Positions 10,699 to 21,149 are shown, numbered from the stretch's first letter. The stretch: DNA of 64,000 nucleotides from Haliclona indistincta (GCA_964017065.1 OZ024789.1:6638191-6702190), one strand, 5' to 3'. The notes: a model not told the origin generated them from the letters alone. Translations and numbers: made by a program.

Positions 10699-11205
10699 TC
10701 ACTTTCCGGCACAGCATTGTTCGATTTTGTCACACGCACACTTGTCTTTGTCACATTTGCAATTGGTTCCATCACACCCATTGCAAGTACACGGGCAGCA
10801 CTTGGCTTTGGTACATCCGGCAGGGCACTTGCAACTTTTAGGGTCACAGGAGCAGTTGGCTGCAGAAAGAATGAGGGCTCCATAATTGTTAAACTATTTA
10901 ATTTCTCATTACTTACGGTTACCGCATTTTGTACATTTGGCGCGACACTCGCATTTGTCACCACAGGTGCATGGGTTACAGGTACAGCTTTCTAAAGGAA
11001 TAATAAGAACGATTTCTCATTACTTTATACGGTTTAATTTCTCATTACTTACGGTTATCACAGTTGGCGCGACACTCGCATTTGTCACCACAGGTGCATG
11101 GGTTACAGGTACAGTTTTCTAAAGGGATATAAGAACGATCAACACTGCCAGAAAGACCCATAGCCATTACTTACTATTTTTACAAGCACCACCAGTTGCA
11201 GACAT
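10699..11205 (-). CDS. Metallothionein-like Cys-rich metal-binding protein (4 exons)
   Basis: Spliced on the - strand: 11205-11175, 11118-11053, 10991-10917, 10859-10699 (TGA). All introns are GT-AG and phase 1, giving 333 nt and 110 residues. Thirty-two of 110 residues are Cys (29%) in C-x-C and C-C patterns, with many Lys and almost no aromatic residues, as in metallothioneins, which chelate Zn, Cu and Cd in the cytosol. Exons 2 and 3 are a tandem exon duplication: each encodes CTCNPCTCGDKCECRA with nearly identical DNA. Exon 4 holds 16 Cys (CSCDPKSCKCPAGC, then CDKDKCACDK). All exons are too short to appear as ORFs, and the long ORFs here are in wrong frames. The end of exon 3 could be 10917 or 10923; both keep the phase. 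Confidence 0.9.
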
Positions 11206-11263
11206 TTTCGACTGCTAGAATCGTTGCTTTATAAAAATCCTGCGAAAATGGATGACGGCTATA

Positions 11264-11269
11264 TACTCA
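11264..11269 (-). promoter_or_regulatory. TATA-like box of the metallothionein gene
   Basis: TATATA on the - strand lies about 60 bases before the ATG, placing transcription start near 11235 with a 5' UTR of about 30 nt. A second TATAAA at 11228-11233 is too close to the ATG to be the main one. Confidence 0.5.
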
Positions 11270-11419
11270 GTCAGCGGATTAGAATTTCTGAATGCAATCA
11301 GGGGTACGTAGTGCTTTTTGTAGCCATACTCGGCTGAGCTGAGTCGACTCACACAACAACGCGTGCCGCACATGCACTGCGGCGCTGGTCAATTCATTAG
11401 TGCCGTGCCAGCCCGTACC

Positions 11420-11442
11420 GTGTGCAAAAAGAGCAGTGTGCA
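11420..11442 (-). promoter_or_regulatory. Two metal-response-element cores upstream of metallothionein
   Basis: TGCACAC on the - strand at 11426-11420 and 11442-11436 fits the MTF-1 site core TGCRCNC. The two copies are 16 bp apart, about 215-240 bp upstream of the ATG, in the same orientation as the gene. The core is only 7 bases, so chance is possible, but two copies at a metallothionein promoter fit known biology. Confidence 0.55.
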
Positions 11443-11739
11443 GCGATCTGCAGTGCACCTAGATGCGCGTTGTTTGGAAAGGGCGGTAAATATTAATATT
11501 GATAGTTTTTAAATGTATTATAAATGATTTTACATGTATTGATGGTTTTTAAAATGTATCATTAGGACCACTCAAGACAACAGTTGAAAGGGAGAACACT
11601 AGGAGAATTACAACTGAACGTACTAAACTGGTCACATGTTAATAAGCAGACGGAGGGAATGGGAGGTAATGAGATGAATCAGCATTAACAACAGTCAATG
11701 AAACTACTAAGAATGTTAAGTGCATAGTTCTGTCCAATT

Positions 11740-12910
11740 ATTCCTTCTCACTTAACTATCTCACACCAGTCATGTCTCTAAACTTCTTGAACTTGTTACC
11801 ATAGAGTGCTTTGGTCATCATGTCCGCCATCATGCATGTCTTCCGTTTTACAGTATTTCACTTGGATGGTTCCTCTTTTGGTCTCGTCTCTGATGAAGTG
11901 GTACCTTACATCAATGTGCTTGTTGCATCCATGAAACATAAAATTGCTGATTGATTGTTCCTTCTCAACGTTCATTTCGGCTGTTCAACCAGATACCTTC
12001 CTTTGCAGCCATGGTGAGAAACATGTACTCGGCTTCTGCTGTAGACAAAGTGACACAGGATTGTTTCTTGCTATCCCAACTGACTGTAGTATTTCCAACT
12101 CTGACAAGTAGAGCCTAACCAGACATTGATTTTCTATCATCTCGATCTCCTGCCCAGTCTGAATCTGAGAATTCAGTACAGTCGGATGAATCACTCATCG
12201 TGAACAACCATCCAAATTCAAGAGTTCCTGCAATATAGAGTACAGCTGTCAAATGTGCTACGGTTGGTCTTGAAGTGAACTAGGCGAGGGTACTGACGTC
12301 AAATGCAATGTCCGACCTCGTTCAGGTAAAGCAATCGTCCAAAAGCTGATTGATATACTTCTTGATCTAAGATATCGATGAGCTCAGAGTTCTCATCTCC
12401 TTTCACTAGCTTTTTCAAGCTGTGTCCTTCTCGGCTTTGAGTCATCCATCAGTACGAAACTGTTGCCGGATGATACTGTTGGTGTAACTTGGTTGACCAA
12501 GCCCTCGACCAAGCCAGACGGCTCCTTTCTTGTGATCTTGACACCCAGGAAGTAGTGCAGCTCTCCTAAGTCTTTTGCTTCAAATCGATCAGCAATTTCA
12601 GACTTAAATCTAACCAGTATTTTGCCTGCAATGACATAAACTCCAACGATAGCACTTACATCTCTTGTGAGACATAAATACAGGGATCTCTGCATAAACT
12701 TCATTTTGACCAGATGGTGGTGAATAGTCTAGTTCCAACAGCGAGGTGATTGCTCCATATAGACTCGAAACGAACCACAGGAGAAAATGTTTTGTCGTAG
12801 TCTATTCCTTGTTGTTGAGAGTATTATAACCTTGTGACTAAGCATGCTCTCTACCATACTGCTCCTCACTTGCTCTTTACTAACATCCATTGCTTCTTTC
12901 AAGAGTTCTT
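11740..12910 (-). mobile_element. Decayed Ty1/copia retrotransposon fragment (RT and RNase H)
   Basis: Reading on the - strand from high to low coordinates: a pre-RT segment (KEAMDVSKEQVRSSMVESML, about 12830-12900); the copia motif YDKTFSPVVRFESIWS (about 12760-12800); RT core RFEAKDLGELHYFLGVKI (about 12530-12590); and RNase H (DWAGDRDDRKSMSG, then VSWDSKKQSCVTLSTAEAEYM, about 12000-12170). Frameshifts and stops (for example TAG right after KSMSG) break the frame, and much of the RT fingers/palm is deleted. No LTRs were recognised. This is a dead fragment. Confidence 0.85.
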
Positions 12911-12913
12911 TGT

Positions 12914-12962
12914 TATGCCGAGGTGTGGGCGGAGCCACGAGGCATACAGTAGTCTGTTCGTT

Positions 12963-12997
<35 letters not shown>

Positions 12998-13130
12998 CCG
13001 CAATGCGTATCTCAGCAACCGCTTGCTACTAAGCGCTGAAACTTGCAATACAGGTAGATCTCGATAGTTTATGAAAATCAAATTTGACAGATTTGCTATT
13101 AAAGCCTTTGTTTTGAAGTTATGGCGTGAT
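12914..13130 (+). repeat. Dispersed repeat family, copy 2, with GT microsatellite
   Basis: ATGCCGAGGTGTGGGCGGAG followed by CCACGAGGCATACAGTAG heads the copy. A (GT)n tract at about 12963-12998 replaces the TCTGTC tract, then GCTGAAACTTGCAATACAGG and ATGGCGTGATTTG follow. It is the same family as 3424 and 32835. It interrupts or abuts the copia fragment. Confidence 0.7.
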
Positions 13131-13393
13131 TTGCTAACCTAAACAGCCGTCTTGAGCGCTTCATAGACAAAACTGTCTACAGATGGCTACAGTGCAACCT
13201 GAAGGCTTGATCTGTGATAGTACAGCTCGCGCGACTCCATTGGCAGCAGTGAAACTAGCGAGCGAAAGCGTGTTTGAGTTCACAGTGACTTAGCTGCTCG
13301 ACAGGTGAGCCGGAGCGAGCAGAGCAGTTACAGTCACGCCCAGCTACATTATTCTGTTTGGCTTCAATACAACTTTTGTACAACAGCTTGTAC

Positions 13394-13456
13394 AGCTGCT
13401 GGATAGCTGCCACTAGCCTGCGCTTCCATAGAACTGTTGCTATGATCTGCTGCTTG

Positions 13457-13545
<89 letters not shown>

Positions 13546-13925
13546 TGTTGCTGCTGCTGGATAGCTGCTACTAGCCTGTGCTTCCATAGCACTGTTGCTA
13601 TGATCTGCTGCTGCTGAATAGCTGCCTCTAGCCTGTGCTTCCATAGTACTGTTGCTATGATCTGCTGCTGCTGCTGGATAGCTACCACTAGCCTGCGCTT
13701 CGATAGCACTGTTGCTATGATCTGCTGCCTGCTGCTGGATAAGCTGTCACTAGCCTGCACTTCCATAGCACTGTTGCTATGATCTGCTGCTACTGGATAG
13801 CTGCCACTAGCCTGTGCTTCCATAGCACTGTCACTATGATCTGCTGCTTGCCTGCTGCTGGATAGCTGCCACTAGCCTGTGCTTCCATAGCACTGTTGCT
13901 ATGATCTACTGCTTGCCTGTATGTT
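13394..13925. repeat. 57-65 bp minisatellite (7 units) containing a (CTG)27 tract
   Basis: Seven units of about 57-65 bp share CTAGCCTGTGCTTCCATAGC followed by ACTGTTGCTATGATCTGCTG. Each unit contains the small hairpin ATAGCActgtTGCTAT. A pure CTG run of about 27 repeats occupies 13458-13540. On the - strand the units read as Met-Glu-Ala-Gln-Ala-Ser-rich repeats, but no flanking exon structure supports a gene. Confidence 0.85.
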
Positions 13926-14679
13926 CCATAGATTTGCTGGTCACTTCTACTGTAGCTTGCATTGCATACTTCTATGATACTGTTTTGATGCTTCCATGGA
14001 TCTACTGCATTCATGCATACGTGCTGTCATATGCATCTGCTAATTGCATGCTAGCATACATGCTACTGCACCGAGGCATCTGCACCTTTGGTGCTTTATT
14101 ATTACTGTTCAAGGCTTCACTCACAGTAGTAGGTTCACTGGTAACAGCTGAGTTCACCCAGATTCCAAAACAATCTGCGGGCTTTCTGGTGACTCAGTCT
14201 TCAGTCTCTTGTTTACGGAAGCCCATACCGGACATTCCACTTTCCACCTTGTAAAAAAGCAAGGCAAAAACTGTAGAGCACATGTTGAAAGGTGCATATT
14301 TAGCTTGAAACAGTAACTAGAGAGAGGTTTTAGCTCATTTCAGGCTTCCAGTGAGATGAGCACGCGATTTTGGTAACAACCTGTTATTGTGCCGCAGCTT
14401 TAGTTGACAGGAAGAACTGGTGATCATAATGCACAAACCTACACACTACAATACATATCAAAAAGCTATAGTTGAGTGGTGCTGGGTGCATGAGAGTTCT
14501 GTTCTACACGGTTGTATAGTAAGTAACTAAGTATGATATGCTATAGAGTTTCTATATTAGACACAGCCTTGTTATAATATTATTAGGTCAACAGCTCTCA
14601 CTGATCTGTGATGGTAGCTATAGTGAGAGTACACACAGTGAGATAATGACAAAATGTGCAGTCTGCAAAATGTGCAGTC
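13926..14679. other. Intergenic, nothing recognised
   Basis: An open + frame at 13901-14254 has no recognisable domain and begins inside the minisatellite. Otherwise there is no gene or repeat that I can support. Confidence 0.4.
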
Positions 14680-14865
14680 AGCTACTAGGTATGCACCTAG
14701 TAGCTTCATGATGTCTCTCATGCTGGGTCGATCTGCTGGTTTCTCACTAGTGCACCTCCTCACCAGAGAGACAATGGCTGCCAATTGAATTTGCAAGATT
14801 TGAGCCTTTCCCTGTACTTGACTGGGCTCAGGAACTCTCGAATGCACATCAGACTTGCAGCCTCA
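14680..14865 (-). CDS. C-terminal piece of a protein-kinase domain (partial or pseudogene)
   Basis: The - strand frame reads IVSLVRRCTSEKPADRPSM followed by RDIMKLLG, a good match to kinase subdomain XI (the C-x(5)-P-x-x-R-P motif). No other kinase subdomains are visible upstream on this strand before the beta-helix gene at 15060, so this is an orphan terminal exon or a remnant. The exon start is uncertain, and the reading continues to a stop near 14572. Confidence 0.6.
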
Positions 14866-15059
14866 CCTTCTTCTAAAGTTTGACCAATTGTTCACTTTTC
14901 AATACATTTGTATTACCAGCAAGCACATTTAATTTTGTTCGTGGTTTTGAAAATTTGAATTGTAACAATAATTAATATGAAATTATAGTTTAATAAAAAC
15001 ACACAGAATTATATAAGTTGAGATACTATAAGCTATAAAACCAAAGTTGTCACAAACAC

Positions 15060-18000
15060 TCAAAATGTTCTGTAGCTGTTGCTAATAGCAACTTCATTAT
15101 TATCATTGAGGAGACGGTAAGGGAGACTGTCATTACTAACTTCAATGCACTCACGGCTGACTGGAGTCTCTTTTTTCATCCTTAGTGCAGCCAATTTCTG
15201 GTATATTTTAATGGTTATGTAGACAACGATATATCCAATGGAAAGAGAGGTCAGTAGTAACTGCATAATTATCAATGCTGTTCCATTCAGCATGTGAGAG
15301 GAAGGAGTTATTGTTAACAAAGATATTATGATAATGACGAAGAGAGAAATCTCTAATCGATCATGACATTTGTTCTTGTATGGCTGAAGAAATACGTGTA
15401 AATGTATAATAAACATGAAGAAATAAATGCTGATGATAGAAAATTGTCGAGGGTCTTGGAAAGGTATGCTGATTATCAAAATAAATACCAAACGATATAG
15501 AAAGTAGAATCCAGCAAAGTACCGGTGCCTATCTTTAAAGCAAGCCTGGAAAGAGTCAAGAAATGGCATCAGCTTCAATCGTAATCTGTTATAATACCAA
15601 TTCAGTGGTGTGTTTGCGAAGAAGTCCATGCTGAACAGCTTAGTGAGTATGGGTTCCAGAATGAGGATAGTTGGTGGAGGAATCAAGATGAAGATTATAC
15701 AAAGAAGGGCAGGCACCGCATACCAGAGATGATCTCCCTTGAGATAGTCCAGTTCACCATCAAATAGTGAAACAGTTGTATTCCATGTTCTCCCAATGCC
15801 ATACAGTTGTGAAGGGGCAAGTATTTGTGAGGTGATGACAGCACATTGGAAGTAGCATAGCACCAAGAATGCTGACAGTCCATCTACTATAGACCCTCTA
15901 ATGTTCCTCCTTCCACATCGTCTGCACAGCTTGACACAGCTATAACACGAGTGCAGTCTCATGATTAAGATAGTGGCCAGAACCAGTAAGAAAGCATAGG
16001 CAAGAGTAGCATATTTAATCATGAATAGATTCATCATACTGTCAGTTTGGAAAATGCAAAAACCCAATCTATCTCCCTGAATATCAAACACAAAGACACC
16101 TAAAACAAATTGAAGAGAATCAACTATAGCCTTGGTTAAGTGATGCTGGTGGTTTGTATGGATTATATTGAACGCAGAAACAATTAGTCTTGACAGTACC
16201 TGTGCATAGAAGACAAAGCTGTAGAGAGCTCCTGAAGTGAGACTGATATTGAAGAGCAAAATAACAAGAAAAATGATGGTCACTGGAAGGATCTCAGTGG
16301 CAATGTAGATAGGTATACCATATTGACAGTATGTTATGTCACCACAAGTGTAGCTGGCTGAATGATAATATACTGTCTTGTTGGTAACGCATCGTCCACA
16401 GAGCCGTTTGTGTCTGTTTTCTCCACAAATATGTTTTTCTAGCTCCCGTGCATTAGGTAAACTACAGAGCTGGCTATTGTTGTTACAGTTGATTGTTGGG
16501 TTGCACAGTAGTGTTATACAGAGTCCAGTTAGTAAATTAGCTTGTGTTGCATTCTCAGAATCATATCCTGCCCAATAGTTGCTGGCTATAGCTGCTGATC
16601 CATTAGCTTCACATTGTACTTTCAAGTAGTCATTATTGGAACATGTGCATTTTAATGTTTGGTTGTTAAATACAAACCCTGGATTGCAGTCAGTTAGTTG
16701 GAATTTTACATTGAGTGTGAATTTTGAATTTTCCAGTAATAGTTCTCCCTCGTCGTTTGGAAAGCCTAAAATAATGATACTGTTGTTATGAATGACAACA
16801 TAAGAAGGATCCACTTTTGCAGCATTCTGGCTCGAGCTTTGTATTCTAGCTGTAATGGGGAACATATGGCTGACATCACCTCCTACCTCATCATATTGAA
16901 CTATTTTTAAAGGAGCTGCTATACCAGGTGTAACTACACCTTCGAAGTCAATAGTGAAATTTTTCGGTGCAGTAACAATATGTCTTGTACTGTTAAAGCT
17001 TTTAACAGATTCGGTAAATGTGAAATTTCCATAACAATCTTTGTCAAAAAAAGATTTCCCCAGAGGGTTACCACATAAGAAGTTGCAATTATCTATAGAT
17101 GTAGCATAAATGTCTATGTAGCCAAAAGAGGCTCTGTTGTTGTGAAAATAGTAAGAAATGTTTTTGCGTATACCTTTGTAGTTCTGGAGCTGTAAGAAAC
17201 AAGAGTCGAAATAAATGCTAGAAATGAGGTGATTGTTAGTTAGGGCACAAATTGCTCCACCAAGCGTAGTGGCTGTATTGTTCCTAAAGTAATAGTAACA
17301 ATTATCACTGGAGTAGAGAGATGACTTTCCAACAAGAACTATTGCTCCTCCTTGGTAACCAGAGTTGTTAGCGAAATAAGCAAAGCTGTTAGCTTCAAAT
17401 TTGGCTTTAGTTGAATAACCGGCTGATTCAATATATAACGCTGTGCCATTGTTTCCAGTAAAATTAGTTGTGCCTGCAAATGTGACGTGCACTTCAGTGA
17501 TATAAAATGCACCATTTTGATTGCCATTCAAAATACCGCTTTCGAATTTAATTACAATATTGTTCTTGAACTTGCTGTCTGTAAAACAAGTGTCGGTGAT
17601 AAATTGTGATCCTTTATCTGTGGAAGCAACACTTACTGCTGCACCAATTTGTGCTGAATTTTCCTCAAAGATACAATTTACACAATTGAAACTGTTAAAT
17701 TGTTCTATTTTACTTGCAGAAGAGCCATCAATAGATAATCCGCCGCCATACAAACCCAGATTGTTAACAAAGGAAGTATTTAAAACGGAGATCATATTGT
17801 TGATTGGATACAAATTGCTTAGAGTGGTAGTACTTATAGCAAGGCCTCCTCCACCTACTAATCCTGTGTTGCCTTTAAATAAGTTTCCCCAAAGTTTTAT
17901 AGTGCTGTTTGACATGGCTCTTGTTAAAAGAATCACCATACCACCTCCAAAACTTGCAATATTACCTTCAAATGTGTTATTTTTAAGTGCAATGCTGCTA

Positions 18001-18797
18001 TTGCCACAAGCATCATTATCAAAGATAACACGAATTCCTCCACCTCTTTCGCAACTAAAGGAATGTTCAGTCCTTTTATGAAAGACTCGATCTTTTAGAA
18101 CACTAGCTTGGTTATACTTGAAGACACTATTGGAGATTATGTAGTTAGTGTTCATGATTAGATTTTCGACCTTGTAAAAGATTACTTGTAGACCTCCACC
18201 ACCCAACCAATGAGATCGAGCGATAGATATGGTGTTGTTGATAAACTTAGAGTCAATCACTTGCACTGTTGATCCTGTGTTGATAAATGTAAGACCTTGA
18301 CTAATGCTCCTGTACACAACAATGGCCAATACAGTGACTTGAGAACAATCAATAATTTGGATGGCAGTGCCGTTACCTGTAAAACGTTTGCGATGTTTAT
18401 TAACATACGCTATTGTAGCTCCACAGTCACAGATCATAAAGCTCTTGAGAATAATATGCGAAGAGTTATCAAAGGCCATTCCTGCTCCAGAGGAGTTTAA
18501 ACTGTTGCAATTGATCTGTGTCAGTGAGTGACCCTTTCCAGTAATGGTAATGTTCTCAACTCCACTGAAATTAGCTACTCCTTGAAGAGTGTAGTTAGTG
18601 TCATTGATCCTGATGATTACATTGTTGAGCTTGTTACTAGTCACATACTCAGAGACCTTGACCAGAGACTGACAGGAGACCAGTGAGTTACCGCGTTCCT
18701 CAAGACAAGATGGAGTGTCATTCCCTTTCTCTGAGACAATAATCTCTCTGGCAGAAACACAGCAGCTCCACCAGAGGAGAAACACTAACGTATGCAT
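15060..18797 (-). CDS. Large secreted-signal beta-helix / multi-TM membrane protein
   Basis: Single-exon ORF. I choose the second Met (18797) because it gives a clean signal peptide (MHTLVFLLWWSCCVSA); the frame is open to an upstream Met at 18821. About 1245 residues. Residues about 30-650 are Asn/Ser-rich repeats such as NNTFEGNIASFGGGM and NSAQIGAAVS, typical of right-handed parallel beta-helices (PbH1), with many N-glycosylation sequons. A Cys-rich segment follows (CNPGFVFNNQTLKCTC; HKRLCGRC at about residue 800). Then come roughly eight to nine hydrophobic helices (from about residue 830, IPIYIATEILPVTIIFLVIL) and a cytoplasmic tail. I associate this architecture with large sponge and cnidarian families of unknown function. 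A receptor or adhesion role is plausible but not shown. A kinase-tail fragment lies just 3'. Confidence 0.8.
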   Translation of the reverse strand: MHTLVFLLWWSCCVSAREIIVSEKGNDTPSCLEERGNSLVSCQSLVKVSEYVTSNKLNNVIIRINDTNYTLQGVANFSGVENITITGKGHSLTQINCNSLNSSGAGMAFDNSSHIILKSFMICDCGATIAYVNKHRKRFTGNGTAIQIIDCSQVTVLAIVVYRSISQGLTFINTGSTVQVIDSKFINNTISIARSHWLGGGGLQVIFYKVENLIMNTNYIISNSVFKYNQASVLKDRVFHKRTEHSFSCERGGGIRVIFDNDACGNSSIALKNNTFEGNIASFGGGMVILLTRAMSNSTIKLWGNLFKGNTGLVGGGGLAISTTTLSNLYPINNMISVLNTSFVNNLGLYGGGLSIDGSSASKIEQFNSFNCVNCIFEENSAQIGAAVSVASTDKGSQFITDTCFTDSKFKNNIVIKFESGILNGNQNGAFYITEVHVTFAGTTNFTGNNGTALYIESAGYSTKAKFEANSFAYFANNSGYQGGAIVLVGKSSLYSSDNCYYYFRNNTATTLGGAICALTNNHLISSIYFDSCFLQLQNYKGIRKNISYYFHNNRASFGYIDIYATSIDNCNFLCGNPLGKSFFDKDCYGNFTFTESVKSFNSTRHIVTAPKNFTIDFEGVVTPGIAAPLKIVQYDEVGGDVSHMFPITARIQSSSQNAAKVDPSYVVIHNNSIIILGFPNDEGELLLENSKFTLNVKFQLTDCNPGFVFNNQTLKCTCSNNDYLKVQCEANGSAAIASNYWAGYDSENATQANLLTGLCITLLCNPTINCNNNSQLCSLPNARELEKHICGENRHKRLCGRCVTNKTVYYHSASYTCGDITYCQYGIPIYIATEILPVTIIFLVILLFNISLTSGALYSFVFYAQVLSRLIVSAFNIIHTNHQHHLTKAIVDSLQFVLGVFVFDIQGDRLGFCIFQTDSMMNLFMIKYATLAYAFLLVLATILIMRLHSCYSCVKLCRRCGRRNIRGSIVDGLSAFLVLCYFQCAVITSQILAPSQLYGIGRTWNTTVSLFDGELDYLKGDHLWYAVPALLCIIFILIPPPTILILEPILTKLFSMDFFANTPLNWYYNRLRLKLMPFLDSFQACFKDRHRYFAGFYFLYRLVFILIISIPFQDPRQFSIISIYFFMFIIHLHVFLQPYKNKCHDRLEISLFVIIIISLLTITPSSHMLNGTALIIMQLLLTSLSIGYIVVYITIKIYQKLAALRMKKETPVSRECIEVSNDSLPYRLLNDNNEVAISNSYRTF

Positions 18798-18821
18798 TAC
18801 TACCTCAGCACTCACTAGCAT

Positions 18822-19622
18822 TAAAAACTTATTATATATGCTTTTGCTATCCTATAGTTCTTTCAGTTGTATATTGTTTATGCAAAAAATGACTTGACAG
18901 TTACCTACAATGTACTTAAACTATACACTAATGGAAGCAGGTGCTTGCGGCATAATGATAAAGTTTACATTATACCTGAATGTGTGTTGCACAAAATTAA
19001 TACTTTCAAAAAACATTTTCGTCATGATTTAACAACAATGAATGCATTATAGTAAACAACTTCCATACTACAACTAAAGCACTGATCGATGAGGAGTACA
19101 TTTTAAAAACAGTCTAGATTTTTATAGATTTAGTGACATCTTCACTTCCATCTAGTAGTGTCACAGTGTCATATCATGCAACTAAATTTACATTTCATAT
19201 TCTTCCAGCTGTTTTATGCTTATTTTGCTGTGTACACGAAAGGTAGAGCGGTCATACAGTTAACCTTGTACGAGGCTATCATACAGTATGAAATTAAGCA
19301 GGTGTGTGTGTGTATTCAGGATAATGTAATAACTGAGTATTATGATAAATTAGTTTCAATCATGAATATGTAGTCATCTTTATGCTGTTGGCATTAATGA
19401 CATCTCTATGAATGCTGCTTTGTGTAGTTGATAATAATAAATTTTACCATGATACACAAGTATGCTAAGATGTGTATTTTCGAAATTCAAAATATGTTTA
19501 TTTTGTACTCAAAGCATCACATTAAAGTGTCAATGAGTGCAGTATCAATACTATGCAATCGTTTATCTTCGGTGAAGTTAGTTTCACATCAGACAGTGTA
19601 CGGCTACAGTAGTGTTTTTAAT
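18822..19622. other. Divergent intergenic region
   Basis: AT-rich spacer between the - strand beta-helix gene and the + strand transporter, so it should hold both promoters. The transporter frame is open up to 19428, but the upstream codons look non-coding. No TATA box was convincingly identified. Confidence 0.4.
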
Positions 19623-21149
19623 ATGAACATAGCTTCATCTAAGCAGTCTGGTTGTCTAAATCGCTGGAAAAAATGGTGGAGGAGATTAAACAGTAAGAAG
19701 ATTATGTTGCTACTGATGTGGCAAGTGATGTCCACTTTTTCTTTTGGAATCCTAATGCATTGGTCTCTCCATCGTTTTGATCAAGTATCAAGCCTGTTTT
19801 CAATTATCTTCACTCCATTTCTTACTTGGTTTGCTGATGTAAAATTTGGTAGATATGAAGTTATTAAATTTGGTACACTGGTTTCTTTTTTTGCGGGTAT
19901 ATTACTTTATTTAACTCTCTACTTTGCAAAGGAACATCTTTTAAAGTCTATTCTTTACTTATTTGCTGTAGCTATAGTACGTTTTGGCTCCGCTTGTTAT
20001 GCTACAACTATGCTTCCCTTCTTAACTGATCAAGTAATCGGTGCTACTTCTGATGAACTTAGTGCAGTTGTGCAGTGGTATACTTGGGCACTAAACTTCG
20101 CAATGATTGTTTGTAGAGCTACTTCTATGACTATTTATCAAGTCGTAGAGATTGTTGAAATTGAGATGGTTATTATTTTTGCCGTTCCTCTTGCTGTGAC
20201 CATCATTAGTGACTGCTTGTGTCAGCAGTGGTTGGACAAGTCTCATAAGGTTGCAAACCCTATGAAGCTCATTGTACAAGTGATCAACTATGCCAGGAAG
20301 CATAAATGCCCTAAGAGACGGAGTGCTTTAACTTACTTTGATGAAGAACATCCCACACGAATGGATTTTGGCAAAGAAAAGTTCGGTGGACCTTTCACTG
20401 AAGAAGAAGTAGAGGATGTCAAAACAGTACTGCGATTAGTTCCACTAGTTATGTGTGTAGGCTTTCTTGTGATTGCTGATGAGTCACAATCAAATTTTAT
20501 TAGAGCCAACACTTGTCTTAAGATTATGTTGGATGCAGACGTATCTTTGTTCCTGTTTCCTTTTTTTCTTATTCCTCTTTATCGATTACTATTACACCGA
20601 TTTATTCATAGCTATATTCCGAGTTTGTTCAAAAGCTTAGGAATAGGCTTGCTATTGTATCTTGCAGGACACATCCTATTAAAAATTTTGGCAATAGTAG
20701 GAGTGATAATTTCTGAAGATGAGCGTCAATATTTCTCCTGTGAGGCTAATGCCACAGTTGACTCTGTCTATGAAGTAGAGTGGTACTGGAAACTAGGTCC
20801 TTTTATCTTATTGGGCATTGGAAGAACAATTTCTATGGTCCTTTTGAATGTGCTCATAATTGCTCAGTCTCCGGACAAAATGAAAGGATTTATCTTCGGA
20901 TTATATTCCGTGTTTAGTGGTATATGTGTTTACATTCGTTTTGAAATGTTTCAGATATTGTTTACTATGTGTTATGACATTCCACAAACCATTTTAATTG
21001 TGACACTTTTCTTGGTCTACTTGATACTTTCCAAGCGATACAAACTACGAGTAAGAAACAAAGTGGTCAACATACAGGCCATAGTGGAGGAACACCATGA
21101 GAGGTACTTGGATCAAGAAGAGGAGTACATGAGACAGCAACATTATTAG
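19623..21149 (+). CDS. POT/PTR2-like MFS transporter, intact
   Basis: 508 residues from the Met at 19623. The frame is open back to 19428, but only from this Met does it match its paralogue, NRWKKWWRRLNSKK aligning with CKQWWRKSSSKK. About 12 hydrophobic segments. Family signs: DVKFGRYEVIKFGT (TM2-TM3 loop of POT), LTDQVIGATSDELSAVVQWY (where POT proteins have the TM4-TM5 PTR signature) and GPFTEEEVEDVKTVLRLVPL (the central linker before TM7). The classic TM1 proton-coupling motif ExxERFxYY is not present. AATAAA at 21459-21464 may be its poly(A) signal, only 54 bases before the URB2 ATG. Substrate unknown; assignment to POT is by pattern, so a divergent branch is likely. Confidence 0.8.
   Translation: MNIASSKQSGCLNRWKKWWRRLNSKKIMLLLMWQVMSTFSFGILMHWSLHRFDQVSSLFSIIFTPFLTWFADVKFGRYEVIKFGTLVSFFAGILLYLTLYFAKEHLLKSILYLFAVAIVRFGSACYATTMLPFLTDQVIGATSDELSAVVQWYTWALNFAMIVCRATSMTIYQVVEIVEIEMVIIFAVPLAVTIISDCLCQQWLDKSHKVANPMKLIVQVINYARKHKCPKRRSALTYFDEEHPTRMDFGKEKFGGPFTEEEVEDVKTVLRLVPLVMCVGFLVIADESQSNFIRANTCLKIMLDADVSLFLFPFFLIPLYRLLLHRFIHSYIPSLFKSLGIGLLLYLAGHILLKILAIVGVIISEDERQYFSCEANATVDSVYEVEWYWKLGPFILLGIGRTISMVLLNVLIIAQSPDKMKGFIFGLYSVFSGICVYIRFEMFQILFTMCYDIPQTILIVTLFLVYLILSKRYKLRVRNKVVNIQAIVEEHHERYLDQEEEYMRQQHY

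Noticed and set aside
10647..10964. 105-codon - strand ORF (MVTNASVAPNVQNAV...)
   Set aside because: It is an out-of-frame reading over metallothionein exons 3 and 4; the Cys-rich frame with proper splice sites explains the sequence.
13255..13823. Poly-Ala and poly-Gln ORFs over the CTG tract, both strands
   Set aside because: Open frames are an automatic result of the CTG repeat and the minisatellite; no flanking exon or domain.
17521..18081. 186-codon + strand ORF
   Set aside because: Antisense shadow of the beta-helix gene, whose repeats keep the other strand open.
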